Source: an uncultured Alphaproteobacteria bacterium (GTDB lineage: Bacteria; Pseudomonadota; Alphaproteobacteria; RF32; CAG-239). From it: a DNA stretch of 61,626 nt. Where the stretch lies: NCBI GenBank assembly GCA_944392835.1, contig CALXYB010000010.1, positions 1 through 61,626 on the forward strand, in the 5' to 3' direction. The translations under genes were made by a program, and so were the position numbers. Under the pieces are notes generated by a model. It saw only the letters and a list, made by a program, of their open reading frames with translations. It made no database searches and was not told where the DNA came from. Shown in pieces: positions 50,633 through 60,572 of the stretch (within the stretch, counting starts at the first letter, position 1; each line of letters opens with the position of its first letter).

Positions 50633-52339
50633 ATGCGAAACTTGCTTTTATCTACTGTTACTTTACTTGTGGTTCCGGCAGTTGGCTTAGCCGCTCCCGA
50701 TTTTTCTTCACATACACACACCACACCTATTGAGTTAAAGCCCATATCATCATCTTCAGGGATTAAACTCGCATCCGTTTGCTTCTTAGGTTATGGGGAT
50801 TGTGGTGATGGAGGTTTTGGCTCCATTGATGGTGACGGTGGCTATTCTGTAGATACTATCAAACAATGTACTAATGAGGGATTTGTTAAATCTTGCTCTT
50901 CTAGTTATTGTATGGATAGGTCTTGTCCTTATAATCCGGCTTATGGAAAATGTATTAAAGAAAATTGCCCTACCAACTCTTCAAAAGACTGTACCGGAGC
51001 CGTAGTTGGTAAAAATGCTTGCGGTGATGACTGCAAACAATGTTGTTCCGATAGTTGTCCCTCTGGTTCAAAGTCTTATACCGGCTCCTATGCCTCAACA
51101 ACTGAATGCGGTAACAAATGTTATAACTGCAATACTTCTTGCCCGTCAGGCACTTCTACCTCCTATTCAGGTGCTGTTAGTTCTAAAAATGAATGCGGAC
51201 AATCTTGTAAAAAATGTTCTACAACCTGTCCATCTGGTAGTTTGAAGTATACCGGTAATGTATCTTCTTATAATGAATGTGGTGAAGCTTGTCGTTCTTG
51301 TAACACCTCTTGTCCTACAGGTACTTCTACTTCTTATTCCGGCTCAACAAGTTCTTATAATGAATGCGGTTCTGCCTGCAAGACTTGTTCAAATACTTGT
51401 CCCAGCGGTTATTCGTTGTCTAAGCCTAGTGGTTGTTATGATACGACAACGACCGAGTGCGGCAATACTTGCTATCGTTCTAAAGCTTGTTGTTCGGATA
51501 GCTGTCCGGCTGGTTCTAGATATTATTCCGGTTCCTATGCCGGCTCTACAGAATGCGGAAATAGTTGTTATTACTGTTCTAACAGTTGTTCTTCGGGTTC
51601 TACTTCCTATTCCGGTTCTTATGCCGGTTCTACAGAATGTGGTTCTAGTTGTTATTATTGCTCCAACAGTTGTTCTTCAGGTTCCACTTCCGTAAGCTGT
51701 AGCTCCGGTTATACCAAGACTTATGTCGGTTCTACCGAATGTGGCTCTTCTTGTTATACTTGCGTGAAGGATAATCCTTGCGACAAATATACCTCAAAAT
51801 CCTGTGATTATGGTTGCGCAAGCTACTATTCTGACTGCTCTTCTAAATGCCAAACTTGTAAGACTAATCCGGATTGTGATGTTACTTCGCTTTCTTGCGG
51901 TAGTTTGGGATGTAAGACGACTAACTCTTGCGGTAAATGCACGGCTTGCAATACTTGTATCTATAGTGATAAATGTCCTGGTTATACAAGCTACGCATGT
52001 TTGAAAGGTCAAATTGAAGACAGCTGTACAGCCTGCGGAATAACCATGTATAAATGCAAGGCAGTCCAGACCTGCTCTTATTCCGAAGAATGTTCCGGCT
52101 ATACTTTGAGTAGTGGTAGTTCTTGTAAAAATGGCAGCTTGTCTTGTACGGCCTGTGGGGTTACCAAGTACAAATGCAAACCAAGTTTTTCTGTAGAGCT
52201 TCCAGGTAGCTCATGTGTACCAACCAATTGTAACGGAAAAAGTTGCTGTTGCGCTAAAGGACAAAGTTGTAACGGTCCAGCGTATTGTTACTGTAGTGCT
52301 ACCAATGAAGCTCCTGATTTGATGTTACCTACACTTTAA
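50633..52339 (+). CDS. Exported Cys-rich repeat protein
   Basis: A 568-residue protein; the start is the ATG at 50633 behind GGGAG. Signal peptide (LLLSTVTLLVVPAVGLAAP). From about residue 85 it is a succession of roughly 30-residue units with the pattern C..SCPSGTSTSYSGS..S..ECG..C..C, grading into shorter Cys-rich units to the C-terminus. Cysteines occur about every six residues. The protein is probably surface-exposed or secreted and heavily disulfide-bonded. The Ser/Thr/Gly/Tyr/Cys-rich make-up is unusual and no family is recognised. Regulation by the tandem repeats at 50510-50561 is likely. Confidence 0.8.
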   Translation: MRNLLLSTVTLLVVPAVGLAAPDFSSHTHTTPIELKPISSSSGIKLASVCFLGYGDCGDGGFGSIDGDGGYSVDTIKQCTNEGFVKSCSSSYCMDRSCPYNPAYGKCIKENCPTNSSKDCTGAVVGKNACGDDCKQCCSDSCPSGSKSYTGSYASTTECGNKCYNCNTSCPSGTSTSYSGAVSSKNECGQSCKKCSTTCPSGSLKYTGNVSSYNECGEACRSCNTSCPTGTSTSYSGSTSSYNECGSACKTCSNTCPSGYSLSKPSGCYDTTTTECGNTCYRSKACCSDSCPAGSRYYSGSYAGSTECGNSCYYCSNSCSSGSTSYSGSYAGSTECGSSCYYCSNSCSSGSTSVSCSSGYTKTYVGSTECGSSCYTCVKDNPCDKYTSKSCDYGCASYYSDCSSKCQTCKTNPDCDVTSLSCGSLGCKTTNSCGKCTACNTCIYSDKCPGYTSYACLKGQIEDSCTACGITMYKCKAVQTCSYSEECSGYTLSSGSSCKNGSLSCTACGVTKYKCKPSFSVELPGSSCVPTNCNGKSCCCAKGQSCNGPAYCYCSATNEAPDLMLPTL

Positions 52340-52356
52340 AAACATTCTGCATAATG

Positions 52357-52390
52357 AAAAAAACTCGGTGGCTTTATCCGAGTTTTTTTA
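52357..52390. terminator. Terminator between convergent genes
   Basis: ACTCGG/CCGAGT stem with A and T runs on both sides, between the Cys-rich gene and hpnE. Confidence 0.8.
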
Positions 52391-53452
52391 TAAATATTTC
52401 ATTGCTCGATATGCCGATGCAAGGGCCGCTTCAATTGAACAAGGCCAGTTTTTCATCGTCCAGTCACCGGAAATAAGCACATTTTTCCACATTGTACGGC
52501 AGTTGTTCGGCCGCCGGTTGTTGTTGCGTTGGTCTTCTCTGATGGTTGCTCTTTTGTGGCGCAAAACCCGATAAGTCGGCAAAAAAGCACTCTGATGACC
52601 GCGTAGAGAGCAAACCTCTTTCCAAACGGATAAAGCCAATTCTTCATCCGAGAGTTTAAGATTTTCCGCATCGCTGATGGTAATGCCCAAAATCCCCGGA
52701 GAAGAAAACAGCCATTGCGCCTGCATATTGCTCAAACCCAAAAAGTCCAAGCCTTCGGGCAGGCTGATTTGCATACTCGTCCGATAAAAGATATTTATGA
52801 TTTCATTATATGCAAAGTCTTCGCCGCCGAAAATTTTGATGAAGTTATGAGCATCTAAGGCCGAGATAACTTTATCTTGCGGCAAAAGAGCAATGCTTTC
52901 TTTGTTGAAAATGAGCTTGTAAATATAATCATCTTGCGCGGCAAAACCCTTCAACTTCCATCCAAGACGAATATCAAGTCCTTGCGCCAGAGGTTCAATC
53001 AGCTTAGAGCTTAAATCACCGCGAGAAAACCAAACATCAAGCTGCCGAGAGGTAAAGGGGAAGAGTTTGGATAATGTTTTAAAAACAATGCCTTGTGCAA
53101 CTTTATTCAGAGGAAGGTTGAACAGAGCCAAGGCTTTTTCGTTGATGAAGTCAAATTTCTTGCGGCTGATTTTGCCTGTCAGGGGAGAATAAAAAGCGGC
53201 CGGACCAAATTTTGTGTCTTTTCCGAGAAGTTTAGCCGCCAGACTATTGCCGCTCAAAACGGCATGTGTGGCATTATCCAAAATTGCGCCGAGTTTGGTG
53301 TCAGAAAAAGAAAAACACCGTCCGCCGATGTGTTTGGCCGCTTCATAAACGATAATTTGCGCTTGCGGATATTTGCATTTGAGCAACTGCGCGGTCTGTA
53401 AACCGGCAATCCCCGCGCCGATAATATGATATTTAACCGAAGCCAAACTCAT
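52388..53452 (-). CDS. hpnE: Hydroxysqualene dehydroxylase HpnE-like FAD oxidoreductase
   Basis: A 354-residue protein. The FAD-binding start is HIIGAGIAGLQTAQLLK with an acidic residue in VYEAAKHIGGRCFSF, and the C-terminal ISGDW...SIEAALASAYRAMK returns to the FAD site. This is the amine-oxidase/desaturase type seen in HpnE, which forms squalene from hydroxysqualene. The start overlaps hpnD by 4 bp. Confidence 0.9.
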   Translation of the reverse strand: MSLASVKYHIIGAGIAGLQTAQLLKCKYPQAQIIVYEAAKHIGGRCFSFSDTKLGAILDNATHAVLSGNSLAAKLLGKDTKFGPAAFYSPLTGKISRKKFDFINEKALALFNLPLNKVAQGIVFKTLSKLFPFTSRQLDVWFSRGDLSSKLIEPLAQGLDIRLGWKLKGFAAQDDYIYKLIFNKESIALLPQDKVISALDAHNFIKIFGGEDFAYNEIINIFYRTSMQISLPEGLDFLGLSNMQAQWLFSSPGILGITISDAENLKLSDEELALSVWKEVCSLRGHQSAFLPTYRVLRHKRATIREDQRNNNRRPNNCRTMWKNVLISGDWTMKNWPCSIEAALASAYRAMKYL

Positions 53453-54288
53453 TTGTTAGACAACAGAGCTTTGAGAGCCAAAGCAAGCTTCTCAAATTTG
53501 CTGATTGTTGGCTTCGGCGAGATAACTTCCCAACCGCGCTTTTGCATAATATCAAAATATTTTTTATAGATATTTGCAATCATCTTCACGGGGCGAGCAG
53601 TCTTCTTATCTAAATGCTTTATGAGTTCATAGGCTTTTTGAAAATCTTTACTGGCAATTTTTGCAAGCTCTTCTCTGGCAAAGACCAAATTTTTATCTGT
53701 AATAACGGATTTTGGGTCAGTAATGCTAATATCTGCTTTTTCCAAAAACTCACGAGGGATATATAACCTGTCGGCCAAAGCATCTTCCTTAACATCGCGC
53801 AAGATATTGGTGATTTGCAAGGCATTTCCAAGGGAGGAGGAAAGCTCCTCAATCATTTTTTCATCATTACAGCCAAAAATGCGCAAAGACAAGCTTCCCG
53901 GCACACCGGCAACGCCGCGGCAGTAACGATAAAAATCGTTCAGATTAGGTGCCTGAACAGGATTGGGAACATCCATGGATATACTGTCAATCAATTGCAA
54001 AAATTCGGATTTTGGTAGTTTAAAACGCATGCAGTTTTTATAAATTTTGCGTCCGATGTCTGTTGCAGGAACTTTTTTATCATAGATATTATCCATTTCT
54101 TCGCGCCAAGCCTGCAACAGTTCTTGCTTTTCGGCCACACTGCTGTCTCCGTCTACAATGTCATCAATATGACGGCAGAAAGCATAAAGCGTATACATAG
54201 CTTCACGTTTTGCTTTGGGCAGAAAACGCATACTCCAAAAGAAGGAGGTGCCTGATTTTTTAACAATTTTTTTGATGTTATTGTTCAT
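53449..54288 (-). CDS. hpnD: Presqualene diphosphate synthase HpnD
   Basis: A 279-residue trans-isoprenyl-diphosphate synthase fold from the ATG at 54288, overlapping the hpnC stop. Two Asp-rich motifs: RHIDDIVDG and NILRDVKEDALADRLYIP. In the hpnCDE pathway HpnD condenses two farnesyl diphosphates to presqualene diphosphate. Confidence 0.9.
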   Translation of the reverse strand: MNNNIKKIVKKSGTSFFWSMRFLPKAKREAMYTLYAFCRHIDDIVDGDSSVAEKQELLQAWREEMDNIYDKKVPATDIGRKIYKNCMRFKLPKSEFLQLIDSISMDVPNPVQAPNLNDFYRYCRGVAGVPGSLSLRIFGCNDEKMIEELSSSLGNALQITNILRDVKEDALADRLYIPREFLEKADISITDPKSVITDKNLVFAREELAKIASKDFQKAYELIKHLDKKTARPVKMIANIYKKYFDIMQKRGWEVISPKPTISKFEKLALALKALLSNK

Positions 54289-55148
54289 TACAAACCTTTT
54301 GTAGTCAATGTTTTCGGTTTTGTAAACAAGCCTTTGGCTACGCCGCAAACGACAGCTCTAAGCCAATCTGTTTTGGAAAGTTTAATTTCTTTTGCCAAAA
54401 CATCGCCTTTCTCTAACTTTTTTAACATAATATGTGTTAAAGAAAGGATAACACCAAGCTCTAATCTGAGCCTTCGGCTTCTTACAATGGAGAGCAGAAC
54501 CTCTGCCTCCTTAATCAACCCTTTCACTTTTTGCAAAATATCTTTTTTTAAGCTGTTAAAGGCCGGCGTTTCTTTATCTTTAAGCAAATCCTTAACTTTT
54601 ACGCCAAACTTTTTCAGCATATCAGAGGGAATATACACCCTTTTTAATAATTTTGCATCATATTTTACATCTTGAAGATGATTTTCTATTTGCAAAGCCA
54701 CACAAAGGGCAGCTCCCGGCAAATAAGTTGATGGGTTTTCATTATGTATGGCCAACATAAAGCGCCCGACGGGAGCCGCAGACCAGCGGCAGTATTCCAC
54801 GAGCTGAGTCCAAGTTTCATAAGTAAAATTTCTGGCATCTTGCCGAAACGCAACCAACAAGTCGGTCAGAAGCGAGAAAGATAAGTTTTCGCTGATAAAA
54901 TCCTTGCGCAAGCCGTTAATGAAGGCAAGTTTTTTACTTTTTGTTGCGATTCGCTGATACAAAATATCTTCCATTTCATCAAGGCCTTGGAGCTTTTGCT
55001 TCATGTTAAACTTTGGGTTGTCGGCAATATCATCAGCCATTCGGGCAAATTTATAATATTTTGCCACCAAGGGGCGGAGCTCTTTGGAAATCAAGAGGGA
55101 CCCAACCGGAAAATTCTCGTCTTTTGCTTGCTTATGCCTTGTTTTCAT
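54288..55148 (-). CDS. hpnC: Hydroxysqualene synthase HpnC
   Basis: A 286-residue protein in the squalene/phytoene synthase family. Motifs [10 protein letters not shown] and [10 protein letters not shown] are the two metal-binding sites. It converts presqualene diphosphate to hydroxysqualene. The start overlaps the end of trmFO by 17 bp, so the four genes appear co-translated. Confidence 0.9.
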   Translation of the reverse strand: MKTRHKQAKDENFPVGSLLISKELRPLVAKYYKFARMADDIADNPKFNMKQKLQGLDEMEDILYQRIATKSKKLAFINGLRKDFISENLSFSLLTDLLVAFRQDARNFTYETWTQLVEYCRWSAAPVGRFMLAIHNENPSTYLPGAALCVALQIENHLQDVKYDAKLLKRVYIPSDMLKKFGVKVKDLLKDKETPAFNSLKKDILQKVKGLIKEAEVLLSIVRSRRLRLELGVILSLTHIMLKKLEKGDVLAKEIKLSKTDWLRAVVCGVAKGLFTKPKTLTTKGL

Positions 55149-56493
55149 TAAATTTCTCCAGCCAAGGTGTTAAGTCGGCAAGTGCCCGTTCGCAATAGGC
55201 TGTTTTGCGTTCGGCACCTTTAATTTTGCGAAATTTTCCGTTAGCGGTTTTTTCGCCCGATATGGTCGGAAAAATACCGAAATTTATGTTCATCGGCTGA
55301 AAGTCATCGCAGTTTGTGTCATCAATCAAATGTGCAAGCATAGAGCCGAAAGCTGTTGTCCGCGGAGGAAGAGCAGGAGTTTGTCCTAAGGTTTCGGTCG
55401 CGGCAAAATATCCGGCCATAAGACCGACGGCCGCACTTTCAATATAGCCTTCGCAACCGGTGATTTGACCGGCAAAGCTGATGTTTGGACGAATTTTCAG
55501 ACGTAAAAATTCATCTAAGAGAATAGGGCTTTTGATAAAGGTATTTTTGTGAATGCCGCCAAGGCGCGCAAACTCAGCATTTTCAAGCCCCGGAATCATC
55601 CGAAAGATGCGTTCTTGCTCGCCATATTTCATTTTGGTCTGAAAACCGACCATATTGCGCAAAGTATCCTCTTTGTTGTCTTGCCGGAGCTGAACCACGG
55701 CATAAGGTTTTTTGTCAGAATGCGGATTGGTTAGGCCGATAGGCTTCATCGGGCCGAAAACCAAGGTTTCAATACCGCGCTCGGCCATAACCTCAATCGG
55801 CAGGCAACCGTCAAAATAGTGTGCTTCCTCAAAATCATGAAACTCAACTTTTTGCGCTTTCAGAAGCTCATCTACAAAGCGGTAATATTCTTCTTGCGAG
55901 AGCGGACAATTGATATAATCAAGTTTGTCACCTTTGTCATAGCGAGATTGATACCATGCCTTGGAAAAATCAATACTGTCTTTGTAAACAACGGGCGCAA
56001 TGGCATCATAAAAGGAGAGAGCTTGGTTGTTGATTTCTTTGAGAATGGAGTGAGCCATTTTTTCGCTGGTTAAAGGCCCCGTGGCAATAATCACTCTTCC
56101 GAAAGAAGCATCAGGGAGGGAATTAATCTCCTCATAAGAGATATCAATAAGGGGATGATTCTTAATTTTTTGTGTAACTTCTGCGGCAAAACCGTCACGG
56201 TCAACGGCCAATGCGCCTCCGGCCGGAACTTTTGTTTTATCAGCGCAAGCCATAATCAAGGAGCCGGCACGTCGCATTTCTTCGTGCATAAGTCCGACGG
56301 CATTATGCATGAAGTCATCGGAGCGCAAAGAGTTTGAGCAAACCAACTCGGCAAAATCGGCGTTTTTATGCGCCGGAGAATATTTTTGGGGTTTCATTTC
56401 GTGGATAACAACTTTTACGCCGCGCGAGGCAATCTGCCAAGCTGCTTCACATCCGGCCAAACCGGCCCCGATAACATGAACAATTTTTTCCAC
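55132..56493 (-). CDS. trmFO: Methylenetetrahydrofolate-dependent tRNA m5U54 methyltransferase
   Basis: A 453-residue protein from GTG at 56493 behind AGGAG; the upstream ATG extension lacks a site. FAD motif [20 protein letters not shown]; conserved [36 protein letters not shown], and [19 protein letters not shown]. It makes m5U54 in tRNA using folate rather than SAM. It heads the operon with hpnCDE. Confidence 0.95.
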   Translation of the reverse strand: MEKIVHVIGAGLAGCEAAWQIASRGVKVVIHEMKPQKYSPAHKNADFAELVCSNSLRSDDFMHNAVGLMHEEMRRAGSLIMACADKTKVPAGGALAVDRDGFAAEVTQKIKNHPLIDISYEEINSLPDASFGRVIIATGPLTSEKMAHSILKEINNQALSFYDAIAPVVYKDSIDFSKAWYQSRYDKGDKLDYINCPLSQEEYYRFVDELLKAQKVEFHDFEEAHYFDGCLPIEVMAERGIETLVFGPMKPIGLTNPHSDKKPYAVVQLRQDNKEDTLRNMVGFQTKMKYGEQERIFRMIPGLENAEFARLGGIHKNTFIKSPILLDEFLRLKIRPNISFAGQITGCEGYIESAAVGLMAGYFAATETLGQTPALPPRTTAFGSMLAHLIDDTNCDDFQPMNINFGIFPTISGEKTANGKFRKIKGAERKTAYCERALADLTPWLEKFNENKA

Positions 56494-56595
56494 CAGTATC
56501 ACTCCTGCTGATTTTAGCGGAAATTTAGCCGTTTTTACTGATTTTGTAAACCAAAATTTCAACATTCTTCTTATTGATAACTTAAAGCTAACACT

Positions 56596-56623
56596 TTGCT
56601 AATTAGGAAAAAACGGATATATT
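56596..56623 (+). promoter_or_regulatory. Possible promoter of the 56653 gene
   Basis: TTGCTA at 56596-56601, a 16-nt spacer and TATATT at 56618-56623, followed by AAAGGA. Confidence 0.45.
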
Positions 56624-56652
56624 AGGGCAAAAGGAAAGGACGCGATTCTGAA

Positions 56653-57879
56653 ATGAGACGTTATATTTGGGCTATAATAGGCTGTTTTGCTGTACTTTTG
56701 GCTGCTCCGTCATGGGCTGACGAAGAGTATGACCCGGCTGTTTATCCCGAATTGTCGGAAAAACAAGCGGCAGAAAATGCTGGAGCTCCTAAGGTGCAAA
56801 CCCCGATACAAAGCTCTATGGCCGAAACATCTCTGTCGCCGACAAAAAATGGTTCAGTGATTGATGTTCCAAAGTTTGTTGATGACGAAGAGATGAACTT
56901 TGATAATGTCGGCAATGCCTTTGATGATAACACGCAAGCAACAGAACCTGTTGAAATCCCGATGGTGCAAAAATCGCCGGTTCAGCTTACTCCCGAAACA
57001 CCTCAAAAAACTCAAGAGACACAATCGGAAGTGCAAGTTGAGAATGAGCCTATGCAAGAGATTGGTGTCGTGGTGGATAAAAATCAAACGCTTACGGACA
57101 ATCTCAAAAGCAATGATGGTAAACCATCCGGCGCAAAAGCAGGAGAAACCTGGATTAACAAATTGGCAGAGACAGCGGAAAGCAAGGTTGCTGCCAATAA
57201 AAAAGATAATACATCAGCATCAGGTTCGGATACAAACTTAGAGTCTATGGTGGAAAAGGCCAAAAACCGAAACCGCCGTTCCAATGCTTCGGTTTTTGAT
57301 ATATCGGGAGCTATGCTCAGAATGTCATTTCAACAGATAGACGAGACTTTAACACGTCGTGGTTTCAGAAAGTCTATGCAAAAAATGGATATTCCGAATT
57401 TCATCCGTTGGCGGAATGAGGATAAATGCAGAGCATCAGGAGTGGTCGGCTATGAACGTCTAGAAAATTGCGTTATTAAAATAGCCCAAAGAGACAAACA
57501 CCAGTATGTTGAACGAGCAGCTTATACCAAATATGACACAAAGGAAACCATAGAAGTAAGGTTCACCAGCAATTTTACCGGCAACAAGGCTTATAGAATT
57601 TCATATAAAAGCGAGGCGGCTAACATAACGGGCAATTCACAAAAAGCAATATATCTGCGCAACATAAAAGTTTATGATTTTTGGAAAAAAATTAACCAAA
57701 AGTATGGTAATCCGGACAATCGCGATGATGTTATTTGGGGCTTAGGAGGAAATAAGCCTTATTTGCAAGCAGCCACGGGTCAGCTTTTGTTGGAGGACCC
57801 GATGTTAAGCGAGCTTGATTATACAAGAATGTCGCGAGAGGATCAAAGATATATGAATACGGATTTATACAGTTTTTAG
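56653..57879 (+). CDS. Exported protein of unknown function
   Basis: A 408-residue protein with a signal peptide (CFAVLLAAPSWA). Residues 25-215 are low-complexity, Pro/Glu/Gln-rich and probably disordered. The C-terminal domain, about 215-408, starts near SVFDISGAMLRMSFQQIDET and includes WRNEDKCRASG and LENCVIKIA, whose two cysteines could form a disulfide. No family known. It lies 7 bp before chpT and could be part of the operon. Confidence 0.75.
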   Translation: MRRYIWAIIGCFAVLLAAPSWADEEYDPAVYPELSEKQAAENAGAPKVQTPIQSSMAETSLSPTKNGSVIDVPKFVDDEEMNFDNVGNAFDDNTQATEPVEIPMVQKSPVQLTPETPQKTQETQSEVQVENEPMQEIGVVVDKNQTLTDNLKSNDGKPSGAKAGETWINKLAETAESKVAANKKDNTSASGSDTNLESMVEKAKNRNRRSNASVFDISGAMLRMSFQQIDETLTRRGFRKSMQKMDIPNFIRWRNEDKCRASGVVGYERLENCVIKIAQRDKHQYVERAAYTKYDTKETIEVRFTSNFTGNKAYRISYKSEAANITGNSQKAIYLRNIKVYDFWKKINQKYGNPDNRDDVIWGLGGNKPYLQAATGQLLLEDPMLSELDYTRMSREDQRYMNTDLYSF

Positions 57880-57886
57880 GTGAGCT

Positions 57887-58495
57887 ATGGAAAATATATT
57901 ATCAACAGAAATAACAGAGCTGGTTTGTACGCGTATCAGCCATGACTTGATAGGGAATATCGGTGCAGTTTCCAATGCAGTTGAATTGTTGGAAGAAGGA
58001 GATATGGACTTTATGGATGATATTCGTTCCATCCTAAAAGTCAGTTCAGGAGTCTTAACCGCAAGACTAAAGTTTTTCCGCATGGCCTTTGGAATGACCA
58101 ATGCCAACCTTGAAAAACTTGACTTGGTAGAGAAAACTACGGCCGATTACCTCAAAACCTTAGGTAATATAAATTATCCGATTAATCTAAATATGCGTTT
58201 AGCCAATTGGCAATTGAGCCGTATGTCAATGTTAGCCGTAATGATTTTGGCAGATATATTTATAAAAGGTGGTAGCATTGATGTGAAAGAAGAGACAGGC
58301 AGATTAGTCATTATGGCAAAGGGAGATAACCGCTCAGTAGAAAAAATGACACAGATTTCAGACATCGTTAATGGAAAATTAATTGAACGCACGGCACAAT
58401 ACGCCCCCGTCTTTTATTTGATGGAGCTTTTAAGCAAATTTAAACTGAAGCTTAATATAATAAATACGGAAGGTTTTGGCTTGTGTGTTGAGTAG
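57887..58495 (+). CDS. chpT: Histidine phosphotransferase ChpT
   Basis: A 202-residue protein. The phosphoacceptor His19 lies in TRISHDLIGNIGAVSNAVEL, the ChpT pattern; the C-terminal half is a degenerate HATPase-like domain. In alphaproteobacteria ChpT relays phosphate from CckA to CtrA and CpdR and controls the cell cycle and motility. Here it precedes CheY- and CheR-like genes in one operon, so output to chemotaxis or surface behaviour is also possible. Confidence 0.85.
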   Translation: MENILSTEITELVCTRISHDLIGNIGAVSNAVELLEEGDMDFMDDIRSILKVSSGVLTARLKFFRMAFGMTNANLEKLDLVEKTTADYLKTLGNINYPINLNMRLANWQLSRMSMLAVMILADIFIKGGSIDVKEETGRLVIMAKGDNRSVEKMTQISDIVNGKLIERTAQYAPVFYLMELLSKFKLKLNIINTEGFGLCVE

Positions 58496-58503
58496 GTGTT
58501 ATA

Positions 58504-58869
58504 ATGGCAAAATGTGTAATAGCAGACGATTCTCGTATCATCCGTATGTTACTCTCCAAGATTATGACCAATCTTGGTTTTGAAGTTATAGAGGCGGAAG
58601 ACGGTGAAGAAGTTGTTGAAATGGTGGAGTTAAATGAACCCAGCATTGTCATTATGGACTGGCGCTTACCTGTGCTTGATGGTATAGATGCATTATATAA
58701 AATTCGTAGTTTGAAGAATATAGAACAGCCCAAAGTTATGTTTTGTTCTTCTATAATAGATGTTGACAAAATTCGCGAAGCATTAGATGGAGGCGCAGAC
58801 GACTATATTATGAAGCCTTTTGATGAAGAAATCATTATCAGCAAGCTTGAAATTCTGGGGTTGATTTAG
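58504..58869 (+). CDS. CheY-like single-domain response regulator
   Basis: A 121-residue receiver domain: acidic pair Asp8/Asp9 in IADDSRIIR, phosphoacceptor Asp52 in VIMDWRLPVLDG, and Lys104 in YIMKPFDEE. There is no output domain. It lies 8 bp after chpT, making it a candidate phosphate acceptor of ChpT or of a chemotaxis kinase. Confidence 0.9.
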   Translation: MAKCVIADDSRIIRMLLSKIMTNLGFEVIEAEDGEEVVEMVELNEPSIVIMDWRLPVLDGIDALYKIRSLKNIEQPKVMFCSSIIDVDKIREALDGGADDYIMKPFDEEIIISKLEILGLI

Positions 58870-58879
58870 GAGAAAGAAG

Positions 58880-59821
58880 ATGAGAAAGCGCGATTATGAT
58901 TACCTCTTAAAACTCCTAAAAGACAATGCCGGTTGGGATTTTAATGATGATGAGTATTTTATTATAGATAAAAAAATGTATGGTTTTGTCCGTGAGAAAG
59001 GTTATGCTTCTGTAGAAGAATTAATTGCTGAACTTAAGATGGGGCAAAAAGCATTACTCTGGCAAGTTGTTGAGGCTTTAACTTTATCCGAAACAAGTTT
59101 CTATCGCGATTACAAAGTGTTCAAAAATTTTGAAGATACCATATTACCACACATTAAAGAGCTTAACCGCGGGGCCAAAAAACTCCGTATATGGAGTTTG
59201 GGTTGTTCATCAGGACAAGAAACATATTCTGTTGCTATGGCTGTCAGAAACAGTCTAACAGCGATAAGTGATTGGGATATTAAGATAATAGGAACGGATT
59301 TATCAACCATTTCCATAACCAAAGCGCAACATGGATTATACAATCAGTTTGAAATTCAGATGGGCTTGAATGCCCGAATGATAATAGATTATTTCCATCA
59401 AGAGCGCGGGGGCTGGATGGTTAATGATGACATTGCCGATATGGTTGAGTTTAGACGTTATAATCTGATGGATGATTTAACTTTTATGGAAAAATTTGAT
59501 ATTATCTTGTGCCGCAATGTTTTGCATTTCTTTGACAAAGAAACACAACGCAAGCACCTTGAGAAGATTTATACACGGCAAGCAGAAGGCGGCTTCCTTT
59601 ATTTGGGGTATAATGAGAACATTAACGGTTTAGATGACTTTTATGAACCTGTCCCAGGCATGTCATGTCTATATCAGGCAAAAGTAATGCCGGCACAAGA
59701 GGCAAAGCCGATAATAGAAGATAACGGAGACAGTGTAACGGATGACAATATGCCAAGCTTTGTGCGTCCGGTTAACCTATCTTACCGCCGTCCGGTGTTA
59801 TCAGAGGGTTTGAAAAAATAA
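58880..59821 (+). CDS. cheR: Chemoreceptor methyltransferase CheR
   Basis: A 313-residue protein. The N-terminal CheR domain includes LTLSETSFYRDYKVFKNFED, and the SAM-binding core includes LRIWSLGCSSGQETYSVAM, GTDLSTISI and DIILCRNVLHFFD. It methylates chemoreceptor glutamates. No cheA, cheB or receptor gene lies in the window. The C-terminus carries a 45-residue tail. Confidence 0.92.
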   Translation: MRKRDYDYLLKLLKDNAGWDFNDDEYFIIDKKMYGFVREKGYASVEELIAELKMGQKALLWQVVEALTLSETSFYRDYKVFKNFEDTILPHIKELNRGAKKLRIWSLGCSSGQETYSVAMAVRNSLTAISDWDIKIIGTDLSTISITKAQHGLYNQFEIQMGLNARMIIDYFHQERGGWMVNDDIADMVEFRRYNLMDDLTFMEKFDIILCRNVLHFFDKETQRKHLEKIYTRQAEGGFLYLGYNENINGLDDFYEPVPGMSCLYQAKVMPAQEAKPIIEDNGDSVTDDNMPSFVRPVNLSYRRPVLSEGLKK

Positions 59822-59825
59822 AGGT

Positions 59826-60572
59826 TTAAAACTCAAACAAATCTTTTTGTTGTTTGAAAATAAAAGCGCCGAATTCCTTAAGCTTTTTAGTAGATTTAAT
59901 CATCTTAAAAGTCAAATAATCCTCAACGGTTTTATTACGCCACAGCACTTGCTCACGATAAAAATCAAACATTTTTTTGCAAGTTTCAGCATCATATTTT
60001 CCGTCTGTTTGGGGAAGGGAGGCCACAAAATCATCAATTTCCTGACAACGTTTACGGAAAGCCTCAATCAATGTTTCTACAGTAAAACCGAAGGAATAAT
60101 TATGTTTAGGTTCAACACGCCATTCGTTTTTCACCAGAGAATAAATTCCGTTCCAAGCCACATCCATCACATAGGAGGATAATTTCATATCCACGAAGCG
60201 ATTTCCGACATAAAATCTTTTGTTATGATTATAAAAACTACCGCCGAGGAAAGACAGAAACTTACCTAATTCTTCTTCGCCTTGGGGAAGGTATGGACAG
60301 TCTTTGTTAACAATTTCAACGGCTACGTCAAAATCAGAGCCGGAACGATAGTAGTAAGAGGTGGAGGAACCAAGCAACAAAATATCTTTAACTTCAAGTC
60401 CCTTAATTTTTCCGATTGTCTGGTTAGCCATATAATGCGCACGGTCTAAGAGCCTTAAGCGTAAATGCTCACGCACTTTGTTGTTTTTATAAAAGATACG
60501 TGGGTCTAGTTGGTCGCGAATAGTCAGATATTCGGTGGCAAAGCGGGTCAAATCTTCGGGAGAATCAAGCAT
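59826..60572 (-). CDS. Nucleotidyltransferase-like protein, copy 2
   Basis: A 248-residue protein from the ATG at 60572. Pol-beta-type core: LGSSTSYYYRSGSDFDVAVE (Gly-Ser, then Asp-x-Asp). A C-terminal helical region (FGFTVETLIEAFRKRCQEID) resembles that of the upstream gene, so the two are diverged paralogues. The start overlaps the 60565 stop by 8 bp. Function unknown; the transferred nucleotide and target are not evident. Confidence 0.75.
   Translation of the reverse strand: MLDSPEDLTRFATEYLTIRDQLDPRIFYKNNKVREHLRLRLLDRAHYMANQTIGKIKGLEVKDILLLGSSTSYYYRSGSDFDVAVEIVNKDCPYLPQGEEELGKFLSFLGGSFYNHNKRFYVGNRFVDMKLSSYVMDVAWNGIYSLVKNEWRVEPKHNYSFGFTVETLIEAFRKRCQEIDDFVASLPQTDGKYDAETCKKMFDFYREQVLWRNKTVEDYLTFKMIKSTKKLKEFGAFIFKQQKDLFEF

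Noticed and set aside
51006..51695. Alternative-frame ORFs in the Cys-rich gene
   Set aside because: They are shadows of the TGT/TGC-rich repeat codons in other frames.
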